Below, in pieces: positions 46,711 through 59,293 of a DNA stretch of 64,000 nucleotides. Every line of letters begins with the position of its first letter. The stretch's first letter is position 1. Both the position numbers and the translations under genes were made by a program. Source of the DNA: Labyrinthula sp. Ha (Eukaryota > Sar > Bigyra > Labyrinthulida > Labyrinthulaceae); NCBI GenBank assembly GCA_015227615.1, contig JAALGZ010000006.1, positions 1,798,001 to 1,862,000 on the forward strand, in the 5' to 3' direction. The notes under the pieces were generated by a model that was not told the origin of the DNA, searched no databases, and saw nothing but the letters and a program-made list of their open reading frames with translations.

Positions 46711-47562
46711 CTCCGGAGTCAGATACTCCTCGCGATCTCATTGGTTATATCGATTTCCCAAAAACTTTTTTCATCATACTTCGTTTGAATAATCGATGCG
46801 CAGAATAATAATTTCCAATACTAGGACAAAAAAGAAAGGGGGCTGGGAATAAAGTGAAGTGTACTAGAAGATAAAAAATAAATATTAATAGTTAAGAAAC
46901 AATAAAATGTGAAGTTGCCTGACCCTAGCGTAGTGGGGAGCCTTTCACGCTCCCCACGTCTTTAGAAATGGCCCCATGACTCGGCCCTCCTTCCCCACTC
47001 GGCCCTCGATGAGGATGGATTTAAATCTTTTTCCATAGCTTGAATACAGAAACTTGAAAATATGTGTAGAAGCTAATAAGTAAACATTTGAACTGACATA
47101 ATTAAAAGTTTAAGACAAATAATTTTGAAAACTGAAATTCAGAAGATTTAGATATTTGTTAAAATTAAGGTTTAAAAATTAAGTGGATTCGTCATCTAAT
47201 CTAGGTGCAAGTTTTTTTACCCAAAATAGCTTTCTTTCTTTCTTGAAATATGCATCCTTTAGCCTCATCCCTTTCTTTCCAATAATCCTGAACCTTGAAT
47301 TTTACCTTGGATAAATCCTCCATTATCAACCCTCTGAACAGCACTAAATTTTGTAAATTCTTGTTAAATCTTGTATATTCTTGCCAAATCTTGTAAATTA
47401 TTGTATTTTCGGGGTACTAGCTTTGTCCTGTTTTGTCTTTTATCATGCAACTGTGATGATTTCAAATTTTTTATTTTGATTTTGTTGGTTTGTTTTTTTC
47501 AAAAAAAATTTTGGGCAATTAAAAATTCGGCCAATGAAATTTAGGAGTATCTGACTCCGGAG
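46711..47562. mobile_element. Non-autonomous TIR element (MITE-like), apparently whole
   Basis: The two ends are perfect 20-bp inverted repeats: 46711-46730 reads CTCCGGAGTCAGATACTCCT and 47543-47562 is its exact reverse complement. Inverted similarity continues inwards imperfectly for about 50 bp (both sides have CATTGG and CCCAAAA.TTTTTT). The 852-bp interior has no open frame of note, so movement would need a transposase in trans. A second, diverged copy begins at 50872. Target-site duplication is not obvious (TTCC on the left, TCAT on the right). The terminal GACTCCGGAGTC is itself a palindrome. Superfamily unknown. Confidence 0.7.
46933..46957. repeat. GC-rich hairpin inside the TIR element
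   Basis: GTGGGGAG at 46933-46940 and CTCCCCAC at 46950-46957 form a perfect 8-bp stem with a 9-base loop. It stands out in AT-rich surroundings and is followed by a C-rich stretch. Confidence 0.6.
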
Positions 47563-50500
47563 TCATAAAATTCTATTCGTTATAGTTTTGCAGAATGACC
47601 AGAGATGAATAGATTGGGCCATAGAGTCCAAGAAGAACAGAAGCAATAAAAACATAGATATGCACCTGTGTACACATTCAAAAATGTGTATAATTATTTA
47701 ATCTGCATAAGAATAAAGATATCGACCGAATTAAAGGAACAACGTAACTAAATTACCCATAAATTTATTCTCAGGGAAGGTGCTCCTCAAGGTCTATAGC
47801 TTTTAGTTTTTAAGTCTAAACAATTCTTGAAAGATAACTTTATCCTATAAAAAGATTTAACCTCGCGCGAAAAGGGCAGGATCAAAAAAAAGAACCTCGC
47901 TCATTATTATTCCTACCAAATTAGTTTTTCAATGTAACTAATCTCTCTGCAGTTGAAATCGCGCTTTGGAAATTATTCAGTTCTGAACAATTAACTCCAA
48001 ACACCGACATTAAATTAAGAGCTAGCGTTGCATTGAACTCAACCATATCATGCCCCACTTACAAAATGTTCTATTAAGGGGGCAAATAAAGCTAGAAACC
48101 AGAAAAATAGGAATCCCTTAAATGTTTAAGTTGAGCATTGCCTTATGACTCCCTTTCAAATTCTAGAGTTGCTAACCAGGATGGGAAACTTGAATCTTCT
48201 TCCATTAACATATACAAGTACCACTCGTATCGATGTCACAGTGTGGCTCTGTTCATGCCTCTTTTACAATTATTATGTTTGCATCCTATCTAAAAAGTTC
48301 CATAATCAAAGTCGCTCTGTTTCCGGATTTTGTGTTGGTCAAGTTTTTGCATTTTTTTTGTTAACGTCACCTATTGCTCTTGTTAAGTTTGCACGAATCA
48401 ATTAGGCTAGTATATAAATAGAATACATTAAGAATGTAAAAGTTAAGGAATTAGATAAATAAATGCCCTCTGGTACCTATTGGCAGAAGTGTTATTTTCA
48501 ATAACATGCTGCTATATTACAGTTAATATTGTCCGTTCCTATCACAGATACAATACCATACCCCCCTGGTAACAGATAAAAAAGGCATCGATTGCTAACA
48601 AAAGTTGGACGAATTTTTGTTTTTTTGACATTAACAACACGCTCTATATCATTTCTAACAATATTGTACACTATAGCTCAAATTCTCGAAGCATTCTAAA
48701 GTAAATTTGGAAACCATAACAATGTGGTAATTTTCTGTTCATTTCGTAATATTTAACGTTGAAAATTAGAAGAATGTACATAAGGTTTCCCTTAATCTGC
48801 ACCTTTCGAACTTTGATAGTTTTTGATGCTAGGGCACCAATTCTAAACAATTCATATGAAATTAAAAATTAGATGGGTTTAACACATAGTAATTTTGATT
48901 AGTTAGAATTATCGAAAAGACACCTTAACATTAGTACGAAGCTAATTAGAGTACTTAGAACTAGAGAATCGGCACTTCCATTTCCTGACCAAGAATCGAC
49001 TATCCAATTTACATGGAGAAAATAAAATAGAAGTACCATCGGAGCAGCGGTATAAAAAAAAGTCGACCTGAAATGAGAGAACGCAGTAGAGGGCAAAATA
49101 ATTATTTATTATGTACATTTTAAGTTTTCTGTTAAAGTTACGTGCTCGAGGAGGTGACTATAGCATATTGAAAATTGTCGACAGAGCAGTAAGCTTAGAT
49201 ATAGATAATTTATACATTCTGCGCAAAAAAAATCTAGGTAATGTGAATAAAAATAATTGACTTTTGCTGGTATGCGGTACTATACGCCCAACGACTATAG
49301 AAATTATCTGTAGCAAGCAAAAGAATTTTGATGATAGGTCCATGTGACCCAAGTTTGGGTTGAATTTAATCTATTGGTATTTAATTTATGTTGTATGTAA
49401 TTAAATTTAAGATTTGTTCGATTGTGATAACTCCCCCGCTACTTTGCTCAAATATTGAACATTAAGAATGAACTAGAACATATGGCAATGAAGAGCTAAG
49501 CTAGAAGGCATTTCACTTTTCTACAGTATGGAAACTACACAAAAATTGTCATATGTTCGATACACAGTCTGTGTTTATATTAATCATACGCCATGCGACC
49601 CTGGATTATCCTATTTCAAGATCATTTTCTTGTCATATAACCCATTTGTTGAAGTATTACACACTGTGCAAAAATCTGTGTAAACTTTCTGGTACCTTTG
49701 CCCAGTATCTTACCCTCATTGTACTACTCATAATCATATAACAATCAAGTTATAAATAGGAAAATTTTATTGAAACCGGATACAAGATTTTATACTGATA
49801 TTTAGAATCAAAATAAGGCTCATTTGATTAGTCATTTTTTTAACGAACTTCCACACCTAAGCGTAAGTGTGGAAGTCGGTAAATTAGAGGTTATACTGTA
49901 CTGCAGAGATTTTTCCAAACTATGAAAGAGAAGATAAGACAAGGATATAAGATTTTCGCATGAATTACATTCTTTCTTGGACTTTGCAGTTAAATCTAGG
50001 AGTTCATGGTGAGAAAAATTACTCATTGAGTAGTTGGGCATCCATAGGGTTAAACCCATTCAAAGCAAAACTTGAAAGTCTTGAGGTGCTCACAATCTTT
50101 ATTTAAGAGCCCCTAATTTCTGATATATACTCAGGAATACACCTGAAATGCGCTATGTTTATTACCTAGTGATACTCAGTAAATTTCTCTCTCCTCGCTC
50201 GATGAGATATCGAGAGTAACTCAGTCGCCGGGAAATTTTATAAAACGTCCGAATGAGTTCTCAATGGGTTATCACTCTGAATTTTTTGTCAAGTTTACTG
50301 GGCTTGCAAGGTTGCTTTACCAAGAGTCAAGTAAGGTTTAGTTTGACTTAAACAAACTAAACCCAAGTATATTTAACTAGTCAATGCAGAGAAGGGAACC
50401 CAAATGTTTTTTTGTGTACAAGCTTGGATAGTTTCTGGTGACAAGTGCATTCAAACGGTTAAATGAATGTTCACTATGCTACATTACAACTTGTAACTAA

Positions 50501-50871
50501 GGTTCAGCCGTGAAAAAAGTGAACAAATTGATTATCACGTTGTATCCCATTCTTGGAAAGTTTACCTCGCTCTTACTTCAGCATGTGATTTTACTGTCAC
50601 TTTGGGTATAAATGATGGTTAGTTGTCATTCAAGACATTAAGGCATAAAATGTTGATTATCTATGATAACATCATAGTACAAATAGACCAATATATCATG
50701 GCGGTTTCCTACAGAAGAGCAACCAGTATATTGAAATCACCTAATAACTAGCAGTATTTGAGCTTGCTCTTACAAAAAGCAATGGATATGGATTGTACTA
50801 GCAAGTACTATGCAGAAAAGAGTTTTCTGACTCATTTGCAGAGCCCTATATTATGCAATCCGGTGTCTTTA
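47563..50871. other. Gene-free AT-rich region between two copies of the TIR element
   Basis: About 3.3 kb with only short frames (the best, 48145-48405, is Leu/Phe/Cys-rich and unconvincing). It contains a perfect 10-bp-stem hairpin at 49847-49876, listed separately. Confidence 0.45.
49847..49876. repeat. Perfect inverted repeat, 10-bp stem
   Basis: ACTTCCACAC (49847-49856) and GTGTGGAAGT (49867-49876) pair perfectly around a 10-base loop. No gene is close enough to suggest a terminator role, so it could be a remnant of a foldback element. Confidence 0.6.
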
Positions 50872-51260
50872 CTCCGGAGTCAGATTTTTATTTTGAAATT
50901 TGAATGGTGAGAGTAATTACAAAAAAATAAGAATTCCAATATTTTGCCAAAACCTACAATGCGCAGAATGAAGATTTCCCATAGGAAAAATACCGAGGAG
51001 AATGAGAATAAAGGGAGCTGGCAACAAGGTACAAAGTAAACAGTAGGAGTTAAAAACATAATGTTAAAGTACCTTCTTCTACAGTTTCTATGGAATTAAA
51101 TCAACTTCAATTCTTAATCAAAGTTAATGCTTGAATTTTTGGTAGACATATATGTTAAAAAATCACCCCTGTGACTCATTCACCCTTTGCACTCGGCAAT
51201 TGTTGAAAATGATGATGGATTTACATAGGTTTCCAGCTTTTGGACACAGATTCGTTGAGA
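50872..51260. mobile_element. Second, partial copy of the TIR element family
   Basis: The left end CTCCGGAGTCAGAT recurs at 50872. Interior segments then match the first copy in order: TGCGCAGAAT..A.ATTTCC, a GGGAGCTGG stretch, a CACTCGGC stretch and GATGGATTTA. Similarity fades after about 51260 and no right terminal repeat was found, so the copy is either truncated or strongly diverged. Confidence 0.5.
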
Positions 51261-53859
51261 TATATGTAAAGATTCATTAACACAGGTTTAACATATGGCA
51301 ATGAAGCTTTCAAGAGTATAAATTCTTGAATACCTAAGCTAACAAGCTGAAAACTTTGATGGAATCGAATAAAATTGATAAACTTACGTGCTTTTGAGAC
51401 AATATTGAACGATTTTGTGCTGTAGTAGAAATATTTTCTTAATCACGTTCTTCGTTTGGTAAAAAAGCACTTCTTAATCAGTTTCTTTATATCCTAAAAA
51501 CATGGATATTTCTCATACGATGTTAGCGACAGAACTTTCATAATAAACATTCAAAATATTCATATTTTGTTATTGAGCAAACCTATACCCCCCGAGCCAT
51601 TATCTACACCATTCTCTCTTGTTTCTAGATGAAAACCGAGATTCCTGTTCCAAAACTAGTTTCCTCAAAATAAATCAAAAGCTCTTTTCGAAAACTTGTT
51701 TGATTTTTTCATGAAATAAATGAAAATCTCCTTTCCAAAACTTGTTCTCTCGATATAAATCCAAATTTCTTTTTTTTCGAACTGGTTCCTACTTTTGTTC
51801 AAATGAATTTAAACCCTTTTTGCAACACCTGCTATTGTATCTTTCCAAATAAATCCAAATGTTTATATACTAGTGCCATTAATTTCTTCTTATTTATTGG
51901 TTTATTAAGTTGCAAATTTTATTTCAGAAAATTTAAACTAGAATAATTGCTAGAGTCAATCACGAGTTAGTGGTTCTTGACTTCTGAGGCAATTAAACAT
52001 ATTCTCCATACTTCAGGCTTGTCTTTCACTTAAGTGTTTCTTTTTCAAAGTAAGATGTTGTGTTAGAATGCTTAACGGTTAGCTATGGCATTTCATAACG
52101 GCTAGCTATATCAATGAATAGTGATCAAGTCATCCAAACTATGTCTGCTTATTACGATATTGCAAATATAAGTAGTACACTTGGAGCACCTACAATACTT
52201 ATGAGTCGGTGACGTGTCGTGAAGACAAGTTCTACAGAAAGTAAGCTAAGGACAAACTTGCGCAACATAATTCCTCAGCTATGGAAATGGCACCAATACA
52301 AAAACTAAAACCTTAAATTGACTCATTTTTGGCGGGATAGCAATACAAAAAACCTCTGAACCATGAGTTAAGCAAAGGGAGAGATACATAAACAAAAAAA
52401 AAATCTATTAGAAACAAGAGGATTATTTTAGAATGCATGGACGCCCAATGATCATCTCCTAGTTCCTAGCTCCCTCTAATGATTTGAATACTAAGTATAA
52501 CAGGGAAGAACCATTGTGTAGCAATGAAAGAGCTGAGTTTAGAAACAGCCTAGCTGGAGCAAACTATGACGTTTCTTAGAACAAAGCTTTAGTACCTGCC
52601 ACTTCCTTCAGTAGCTGGTTATGCAATGACCTCTAGACCTATTTACAAAAACCACATCGAGCTTATTTTAGGCAGAGAAATTAGGCGAGTTTCAGATCTT
52701 TTAATAGGATAATGAAGATCCTCGAGTAGAAGACTCTCTACTCCAGGATGAAAAATATCGCGTATCTAGGTAGATTGATCTAGAGTGTTCTTCTTTATCT
52801 CAAACATGGACCATAAAATTGAATCGCTAATAGCTCGGTCCCAGTTAATATATCAAAGGCCTATCGATAATTTATAGCACATCTCCACAGTCCTGGCACC
52901 CTAGTCCACACAGGGATAAAAGTAAATCCCCGAGAGAATACTTATCGATCCGAAGCATCTAACACATAAAATATGTAAAGTAAACGCATTCTGAGATGAC
53001 TTAGTTTCTTTAGAAATAAATCTTCAAAATAAATTAACCTCTCGCCGAAACTTCAAAGTACCACATAAATGTAAATCTTTCCGAATTGAAAATTTCTTAG
53101 TCCCTTTTGATCTATCGACTTCTTGTAGTGCAGTTCATCCTGAGTTTTAGATTATTTTCTTTTCTGAAGGCTTAAGTCATGAGAATATGTTGATAATAGT
53201 TTACAGTTTAACTCCAACTTTTTCAGTAAAGTGTGGATACAAATTTTTATATAATAAATAAATCTATATCCTTAGTTACTTAAGCAAGTTCCAACAATCT
53301 CTTCAGATAGAATTCAGTTACCACACGTAATTAAGTGAGATTATGTATTAGAGGAAATGTAGAAACAACCTATTACCAAATGGTGTGAAAATCTCTCAAA
53401 TGGCGTCTTATAAAACCAAACAATAAATGCATAGATTTAGAACAGATTCGTTTTCCAGCGGCATCAAAATTAACGAAAGAGAATTGAAGCTAAGGCTACA
53501 TAATAATTAGATCTTGAGAAGAACGAGCAAATATTATAATAACCATGGACGTATGAAGATTTAACTATTTTCTCTTAGACTAAATCAATGCATTTCTGCA
53601 TCGGTAACGTAAGTAGTAATTTAATACGTAATTTACTGTGACATGATTTCTTTCCCGTAAATGAACTACTTAGTTGTGATTTACACCACTCTTCTACACT
53701 CAAGACACTGATTTTCCACGTTAAGAAACATGGGTCGTTATTATAACGTTATATAGTTCCCATTTTAAAGACTCAGCTCTATTAAGAAAATGTTAACAAG
53801 AAAATATTCAAATAAAAACATACTCCATCATATTATGCAGATTTAAAAGATTCTACGTC
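51261..53859. other. Gene-free region with a degenerate tandem repeat
   Basis: About 2.6 kb without a supported gene. Between about 51640 and 51800 a unit of some 60 bp recurs loosely three times (CCAAAACTTGTT-like, then ATAAATC, then AAATTTC/AAAGCTC), ending near the start of an AT-rich stretch. The right part is the 3' flank of the uL10m gene. Confidence 0.4.
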
Positions 53860-54717
53860 TTATTGCTTAAGCTCTAATTTGGCACCTTCCAAAGCCATAA
53901 AAATCTGCTGAAAACTGCCACTTAACTTAGATGTCAATTCATTAGCAGGTGTCTGTAATGGTTGAACTAATTGGTTCATCTGTTGTGTTAAAACAGATAC
54001 CGTTTGGGAATGAAACAAATCGTGAACCTGTCTGTCTGGATCCGAAACACTTTGCTCCCCAGATTTTTCCAAGACTTTAATTAAAGCATTCAGCTCTTCG
54101 ATCTCTAGCCATATATTACGATTAATCTTATGCTGTTCCTTAAGAAATCCACCTACAACTCGCAAATCCTTCCAGGGTAAGATCTCCAGTGCAACAGGAA
54201 CTTTCTCCTCCTCTTCAGATTGGAATGCAATGTTCTTCCTTAAATTTGCCATATTAGTCTTTACTAAGGCTTTAGGTAGGAAAAGATCCGCAAAAGAGAG
54301 ATTGCTTTCCTCTGATTTTTCTCCAGTGAAAACAAGCAGCATGTTTTTTCCTTTGAAGAACCTCTTTGCGTTATCTATATGGTCGAGTGTAGTATCTTGT
54401 GTATAAAACTTAGTAGCTGCATGAAAAGTTGTATTTTTTACGTTATGACATTCGAATCCATGTTCTTTTAACATTGCGCGAAAGGCCATGTCATCTTCTC
54501 TTTTCAAGTCATGAGTTCTAGCAACCAAAGTAAGTGGACTTGAGTTTATTTTTTCTGCTATAAATTTTGCCCGCAGCTGTTTTCTCCCAAATTCATTCAT
54601 TTTTGCCAATTCCTTCTGTGTAAACTTAAGTTCATTACTAGCTTGGCTTGTCTGAAGTGAAAACGATCTTTTTGGCAATGAGCAACCAACTCGTTGAAAA
54701 ACCTTTTCGAATATCAT
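53860..54717 (-). CDS. Mitochondrial ribosomal protein uL10-like
   Basis: From ATG 54715-54717 the protein has 285 residues; the frame runs 29 codons further up without ATG. The first ~25 residues (MIFEKVFQRVGCSLPKRSFS) make a good mitochondrial presequence. The uL10 core follows: LRAKFIAEKINSSPLTLVAR, corresponding to the start of L10 where the conserved strand reads .vvv.. and the R-G/L-T segment follows. Then comes the key HNVKNTTFHAA (bacterial KVVKNTLAR.A) and FKGKNMLLVFTGE (.l.Gp.a..f). Later, EILPWKDLRVVGG stands in the place of the G...D...v..la segment. uL10 anchors the L7/L12 stalk that recruits translation GTPases; a mitochondrial location is inferred from the leader. Divergence is considerable, so the call rests on motif order. 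Confidence 0.6.
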   Translation of the reverse strand: MIFEKVFQRVGCSLPKRSFSLQTSQASNELKFTQKELAKMNEFGRKQLRAKFIAEKINSSPLTLVARTHDLKREDDMAFRAMLKEHGFECHNVKNTTFHAATKFYTQDTTLDHIDNAKRFFKGKNMLLVFTGEKSEESNLSFADLFLPKALVKTNMANLRKNIAFQSEEEEKVPVALEILPWKDLRVVGGFLKEQHKINRNIWLEIEELNALIKVLEKSGEQSVSDPDRQVHDLFHSQTVSVLTQQMNQLVQPLQTPANELTSKLSGSFQQIFMALEGAKLELKQ

Positions 54718-55370
54718 TTTCGTTTGGTTATATGGCCAAACATTTTCGGTAATGACCGATAACGCCGGTAAGTTCCTATCGGAACAGTTATTTTGAGTCT
54801 GCAAAAGTTTTTTTTCACAGAGAAAAAAGCAACTGAAAGATATTAATGAAATATGCTTTAGTAAGATTAAGTTTTAGGCATCTTTGAGGACACAGTTCAA
54901 TCAGCTATTTTTGAGTTTTTGCAAGCCAGTTGTCATAATTTGGATCATATAGGAAATCTTTCTCATTACAAAACATGCAGTCAACAAGAAGGAACAGAAA
55001 TATAAAAACTGCTACTGTGATCTAAAAAGTAAGAAAATCTGTCATGAGAAAAGACTGATATTTTGCTCAAAAGCTAGTGCCAAAGTAGAAAACAAATGTG
55101 AAAGTATTTACGAAGGATACATAGACATCCAAAGATACCGAAAATGCCAGCGTGATAAATATAAGCAGCAACATTAGTTGACAGTAGCGTCTGCAATTCA
55201 TACCGAGCGCAAACAAGAGCAACGCCATCCTCACTTTTTTCTTTTTCTGTTTCTTGTTATGGGAATCAAGACTTCACCCAAAATATAAGCGGCTTGCAAC
55301 ATCGGTATTCTAAAGTTTGAGACGTTGAAAATACCAGAAGAGAAAACCGTTAAGTTAAGTCTAGACAAAG
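54718..55370. promoter_or_regulatory. Divergent promoter interval, uL10m / SMC3
   Basis: 653 bp between two diverging start codons, so it holds both promoters. No frame or motif that I can name; the last 100 bp upstream of SMC3 are AT-rich with no TATA box. Confidence 0.4.
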
Positions 55371-58300
55371 ATGCATATAAAAAGGTTGAAAGTTGTTGGA
55401 TTCAAGTCTTATGGTAAAGAGGTTATTCTAGAGGACTTTTCTGACGGGTTGAATGCAATTATTGGGAGGAATGGAAGTGGGAAGAGCAATCTCTTCAGGG
55501 CTATTCAATTCGTGTTGTGTGATGCAGAATACAGCAAACTAGGAGACGACAAAAGAAAAGCAGTAAATCTATGACTTCTTTTTTTATTGTAGCTCCTGCA
55601 TGAGGATTCTGGTGACATGGCCCATTATGCTATGGTTGAAGTGACTTTTGATAACTCTTCTGGGAGGTTTGCCAGAGTTAGCACTGAAGAAGTTGTGTTA
55701 AACAGAACCATAAGCCTTCAGAATGATAGCCTGCGATTAAATGGAAAAGCTATTAAAAGAACCGAGCTGGAAAATCTTTTGAAAGCCTCAGGATTTGCCT
55801 CCGAAAATCCATATTATATTGTAGAGCAAGGAAAGGTCAATAGACTCTGTCTAATGAGCGATGCCCAGAGAATGGACTTGTTGAAGAAAATTGCTGGAGC
55901 TTCCGACTTTGAGAGAAACAGAATCAAAATAGAAAAGGAGCATGATGAACACAAGGAAGATCTACAAAGAGTTGAGGAAAAGATAAGTGCGATGGACAGG
56001 AAGCTAAGTCAGCTAAAAAAAGAAAAAAAAGAGCTTGCGCAGTTTCAGAAACTGGAGCAGAAGCGATTAGCCTTGAAATATTTGCTTAACGAAGAAGAGT
56101 TTGGAAGGTCCAACAAGAACATCCAGGCATTAAGTGAAGAGGAGTTTGAAATAAGGGAGTTTCTCAAAGATAATAATCTCGAACTTGTCTCCTTTGAAGA
56201 GAAAAAGGCAGAACTGGGCGAAAAGATCCCTGCAACTGACCAGCAGTTGAAGGAAAATCAAATTGCAAAGGATACTCTTGTCAAACGACTGCAGGAAGCT
56301 AGAAAAGAGGAAGGTGCACTGAAAGTTCGCACCCAGGATTTAGAAGAAACTAAGCAGCGAAACAATGAAAAACTCATCGAACTGAGGGAAGAACTCAAAG
56401 AAGTTGAAAGCAGTGAGAGTGATTTGCAGAATGAGATAGCCCTAGAAAATCCAGTATTGGATTCACTTGTTGCGAAAGAGACGGAGCTAAATGCACAGAA
56501 AGATAAACTCGAAGTTGTCATAAATGGATTGCAGGAGAAGAAGGGCAGAACCCAGCAGTTTAGAAATGAGAGACAGAGAAATAAACATTTGAAGAAGGAA
56601 ATAAGCTCATTAGAAGAATCCTGTAGGCTTATGGAGAAACACATTGAAGTTGCGCAAGAACAGCTTGCAGGTGCAACAAGAAGCTTAGAAGAGTTGGAGT
56701 TGAAGCGAAAGCAGGGCGACCAAATCCTTATTGCTAAGCGACAGGAGCTGGCCGAAGTAGACGCTCAAATACTTAAGGAGAGAAATAAGCACATTGATCA
56801 AAGCAATAAGAGGAAAGAATCAAGAGCAACTGTTCAAAGACTGAAGAAAGAAAAAACCAAAATTGACGATACGTTATCCATATTAAGAAAGAAATTTAAT
56901 AACTCAATAGGTGTACGAAAAAGCATTACCATAAAGGCCGTGCTGGAAATCATAGGAGAAATGAGTACAAAAAAAATTGGGAAGGTCTATGGGCCTGTAT
57001 ATTCTCTACTTCAAGTGAGGGGCTCTATAGAAGACAAGGCAAGTGTGTTCAAGGCTTTGGAACAGACCGTTGGCCCACAACTGTCTAAAGTTGTCTGTGA
57101 GAATGGGGCGACCGCAAGTTCAATTATCAAACTAATGAAGCAAAGGAGATTACCCCCTTTAACTTTTGTGAATTTGGACTTTCTAGGTAAAAGGTTTCAT
57201 AAGAAATCTCTCGACGGCAGAAACCCCGTGTTGAAGGGCTTAGACAAACTCTTGAATCATGCTGAATTTGGCAACAAGTGCAAATCTTTAGGACAATTAG
57301 TTGAGTTTGTCGATCAAGGCCTCGAGACAGCTCTCAAGCCTCTGTTACTTTCACTGTTTGGAAAAATTGTGTACTATTCTGGTGATAACATGGAGCATGT
57401 AGCAGAGTTTTGCTCTCAGGAAGGCATAAAAGCAAAGCTAGTTGACCAGCATGGAAGCATTATGGAGCAGACAGGCTTCGCCAGCGGTGGATCTTCATCT
57501 TCATCAAATAATAAACTAGCTATGCTTGAGAAAATGAAAAAATTGGAAAACAAAGCCACTAAAGTATCCAAAGAGATTGATGAAGAAGGACGACTTCTTG
57601 ATAAGTATTCGCAAGAAATAATGGAAATTCAGAATTCTAAGGATGATTTGGTGATTAGTCGAAAGGAGCTTCTTGCCGAACTTGATTCGAATTTTGGGTT
57701 AGAGTATAAGAAACAGTTGAATACCAGCATCTCTGAAACAACAAGAGCATCAGATAAGGCAAAAACCCAGATCGATAATTATAGAGCAAGACTAGCTAGA
57801 CTTCAAGAGCAAGTAGTAGCACTTTCAGCCGAGAAAGAAAAGCCGTTCAACAAGAGTCTATCGGATAATGAGGTAGAAGAGCTGCTATCTACACAAGGAA
57901 AGTTAAAAGATATTATTGTTGAGTTAGAGAGAGCTCAGGAGAAAACTAGGGAACAAAAACTGAAATGCACCAATCTTGAGTATGAGTTGACGCTAACACG
58001 AAGTGAATCTAAGGCTGTTCTAGAGGAAAAGATCAATAAAACTCAGCGGGAAAATTTTGAACTTGAAAGTGGCCTTTCTCGAGGAAATGAGTTAGAAAGG
58101 CTGGATGACTTACACGAGATTGCCCTGAAATCAGCAGAAGAATTGGCCGAAGCTGAACTCACAATCGATAAACTTCTGCAGTTACAAGAATACCATAAAC
58201 AAGAAGATGAAAAAGTTTCAGAGGAAATTACAAAGTTACATAAGCGCATAACAGGGGAGGAACAGCGACTAGCTAGACTTGAAGCTAAACTTGATCTTGA

Positions 58301-59273
58301 GAAAAAGAAAAAAGAAGGATATAGGAAGCAGAGGGAGCACATGTCAATAGTTGCTCGAAGGTTTGATGAGAGGTTAAATAAGCTGAGCAGAAGTGAGCTT
58401 ATGAATCAGCTTAAGAGGGTATCCAAAGATTTGGATCGATTTCCAAACGTGAATCAGAAAGCTCTAACTCAGTTCGAAGCCTCATCTACTGAAAAGCAGA
58501 ACTTGGATGAGAGAAAGCAGAAACTCGAAGAATCTTTGGAAAAGATTGACTCGTATATAGACAAAGTGGAAAGAAAGAAACACTTGGATGTGCACAAAAC
58601 ATTTCGTAGAGTGAGAACTAACTTTGCCAAAGTCTTCTCTGAGCTTGTTCCAGAAGGCTGGGGAGAGTTGCAAATGCTAACACATGAAGGAGAAAAAGGT
58701 TTAAAGGATGAAAGCGACGACAGTAACCTTGATTTGAGTGACACGGATGACTCTGACCAGGAGACGGGAATAAACATCGATAACTATATTGGCGTTGCTC
58801 CTAAGGTATGTTTTCGCCAAGGTCAGGGGAACTCGTCAGGTGCCGGGGAAAAACGAATGAGCCAACTGTCAGGTGGGCAAAGAGCGCTCGTTGCTATATG
58901 CCTAATACTTGCTATCCAACGAGTTGATCCTGCCCCTTTCTACTTGTTTGATGAGCTCGACCAAGCCCTAGATGAGAAATACAGGGAAGCTGTGGCTAAT
59001 TTATTGCATAAGCAGAGCAAAGGTGAAGTGGAGGGCGATGATTTGTTTGAACCTGTCCCTGTTCAGTTCATCGTTACCTCTTTTCGACCAGAGCTTGTCC
59101 AGGCCTCTGACAAGATCTTTGGTGTTAATTTTGGAGGTGAAGTTGGTTCGGTAAAAGATCTTGAACATAAAACTGGACTTGAATTTATTAAAACCATTAA
59201 CGAGGAGCAGGAGGCCATTGAAAACCAGGAAAACAGAGCTAGAAGAACCTTAGAGGGACAGATTGAAGAATGA
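55371..59273 (+). CDS. SMC3: SMC3 cohesin subunit
   Basis: Exon 1 is 55371-55562 and exon 2 is 55593-59273, separated by a 30-bp phase-0 GT-AG intron that carries an in-frame TGA; together 1290 residues. Splicing restores KRKALLHEDSG, the SMC3-specific LALLHEG block. Walker A is GRNGSGKS at 32-39. A coiled coil runs to about 500, the hinge spans about 510-700 (KIGKVYGPVYSLLQV onward), and a second coil follows to about 1100. The C-terminal head has LSGGQRALVAICLILAIQ starting at 1156 and Walker B LFDELDQALD with Asp1184-Glu1185; the DPAPFYLFDE wording is diagnostic for SMC3. An acidic loop (about 1105-1125) precedes the head. SMC3 pairs with SMC1 and SCC1 in the ring that holds sister chromatids together. 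It is slightly longer than typical (~1200). Confidence 0.96.
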
Positions 59274-59293
59274 TAGTTGTATGTTGTGTACTA

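Noticed and set aside
55617-59154. Long antisense frames over SMC3 (for example 56258-56644 and 58043-58342 minus)
   Set aside because: They mirror the Leu/Lys/Glu-rich coiled-coil codons of SMC3 and read as Ser/Leu/Phe-rich nonsense.
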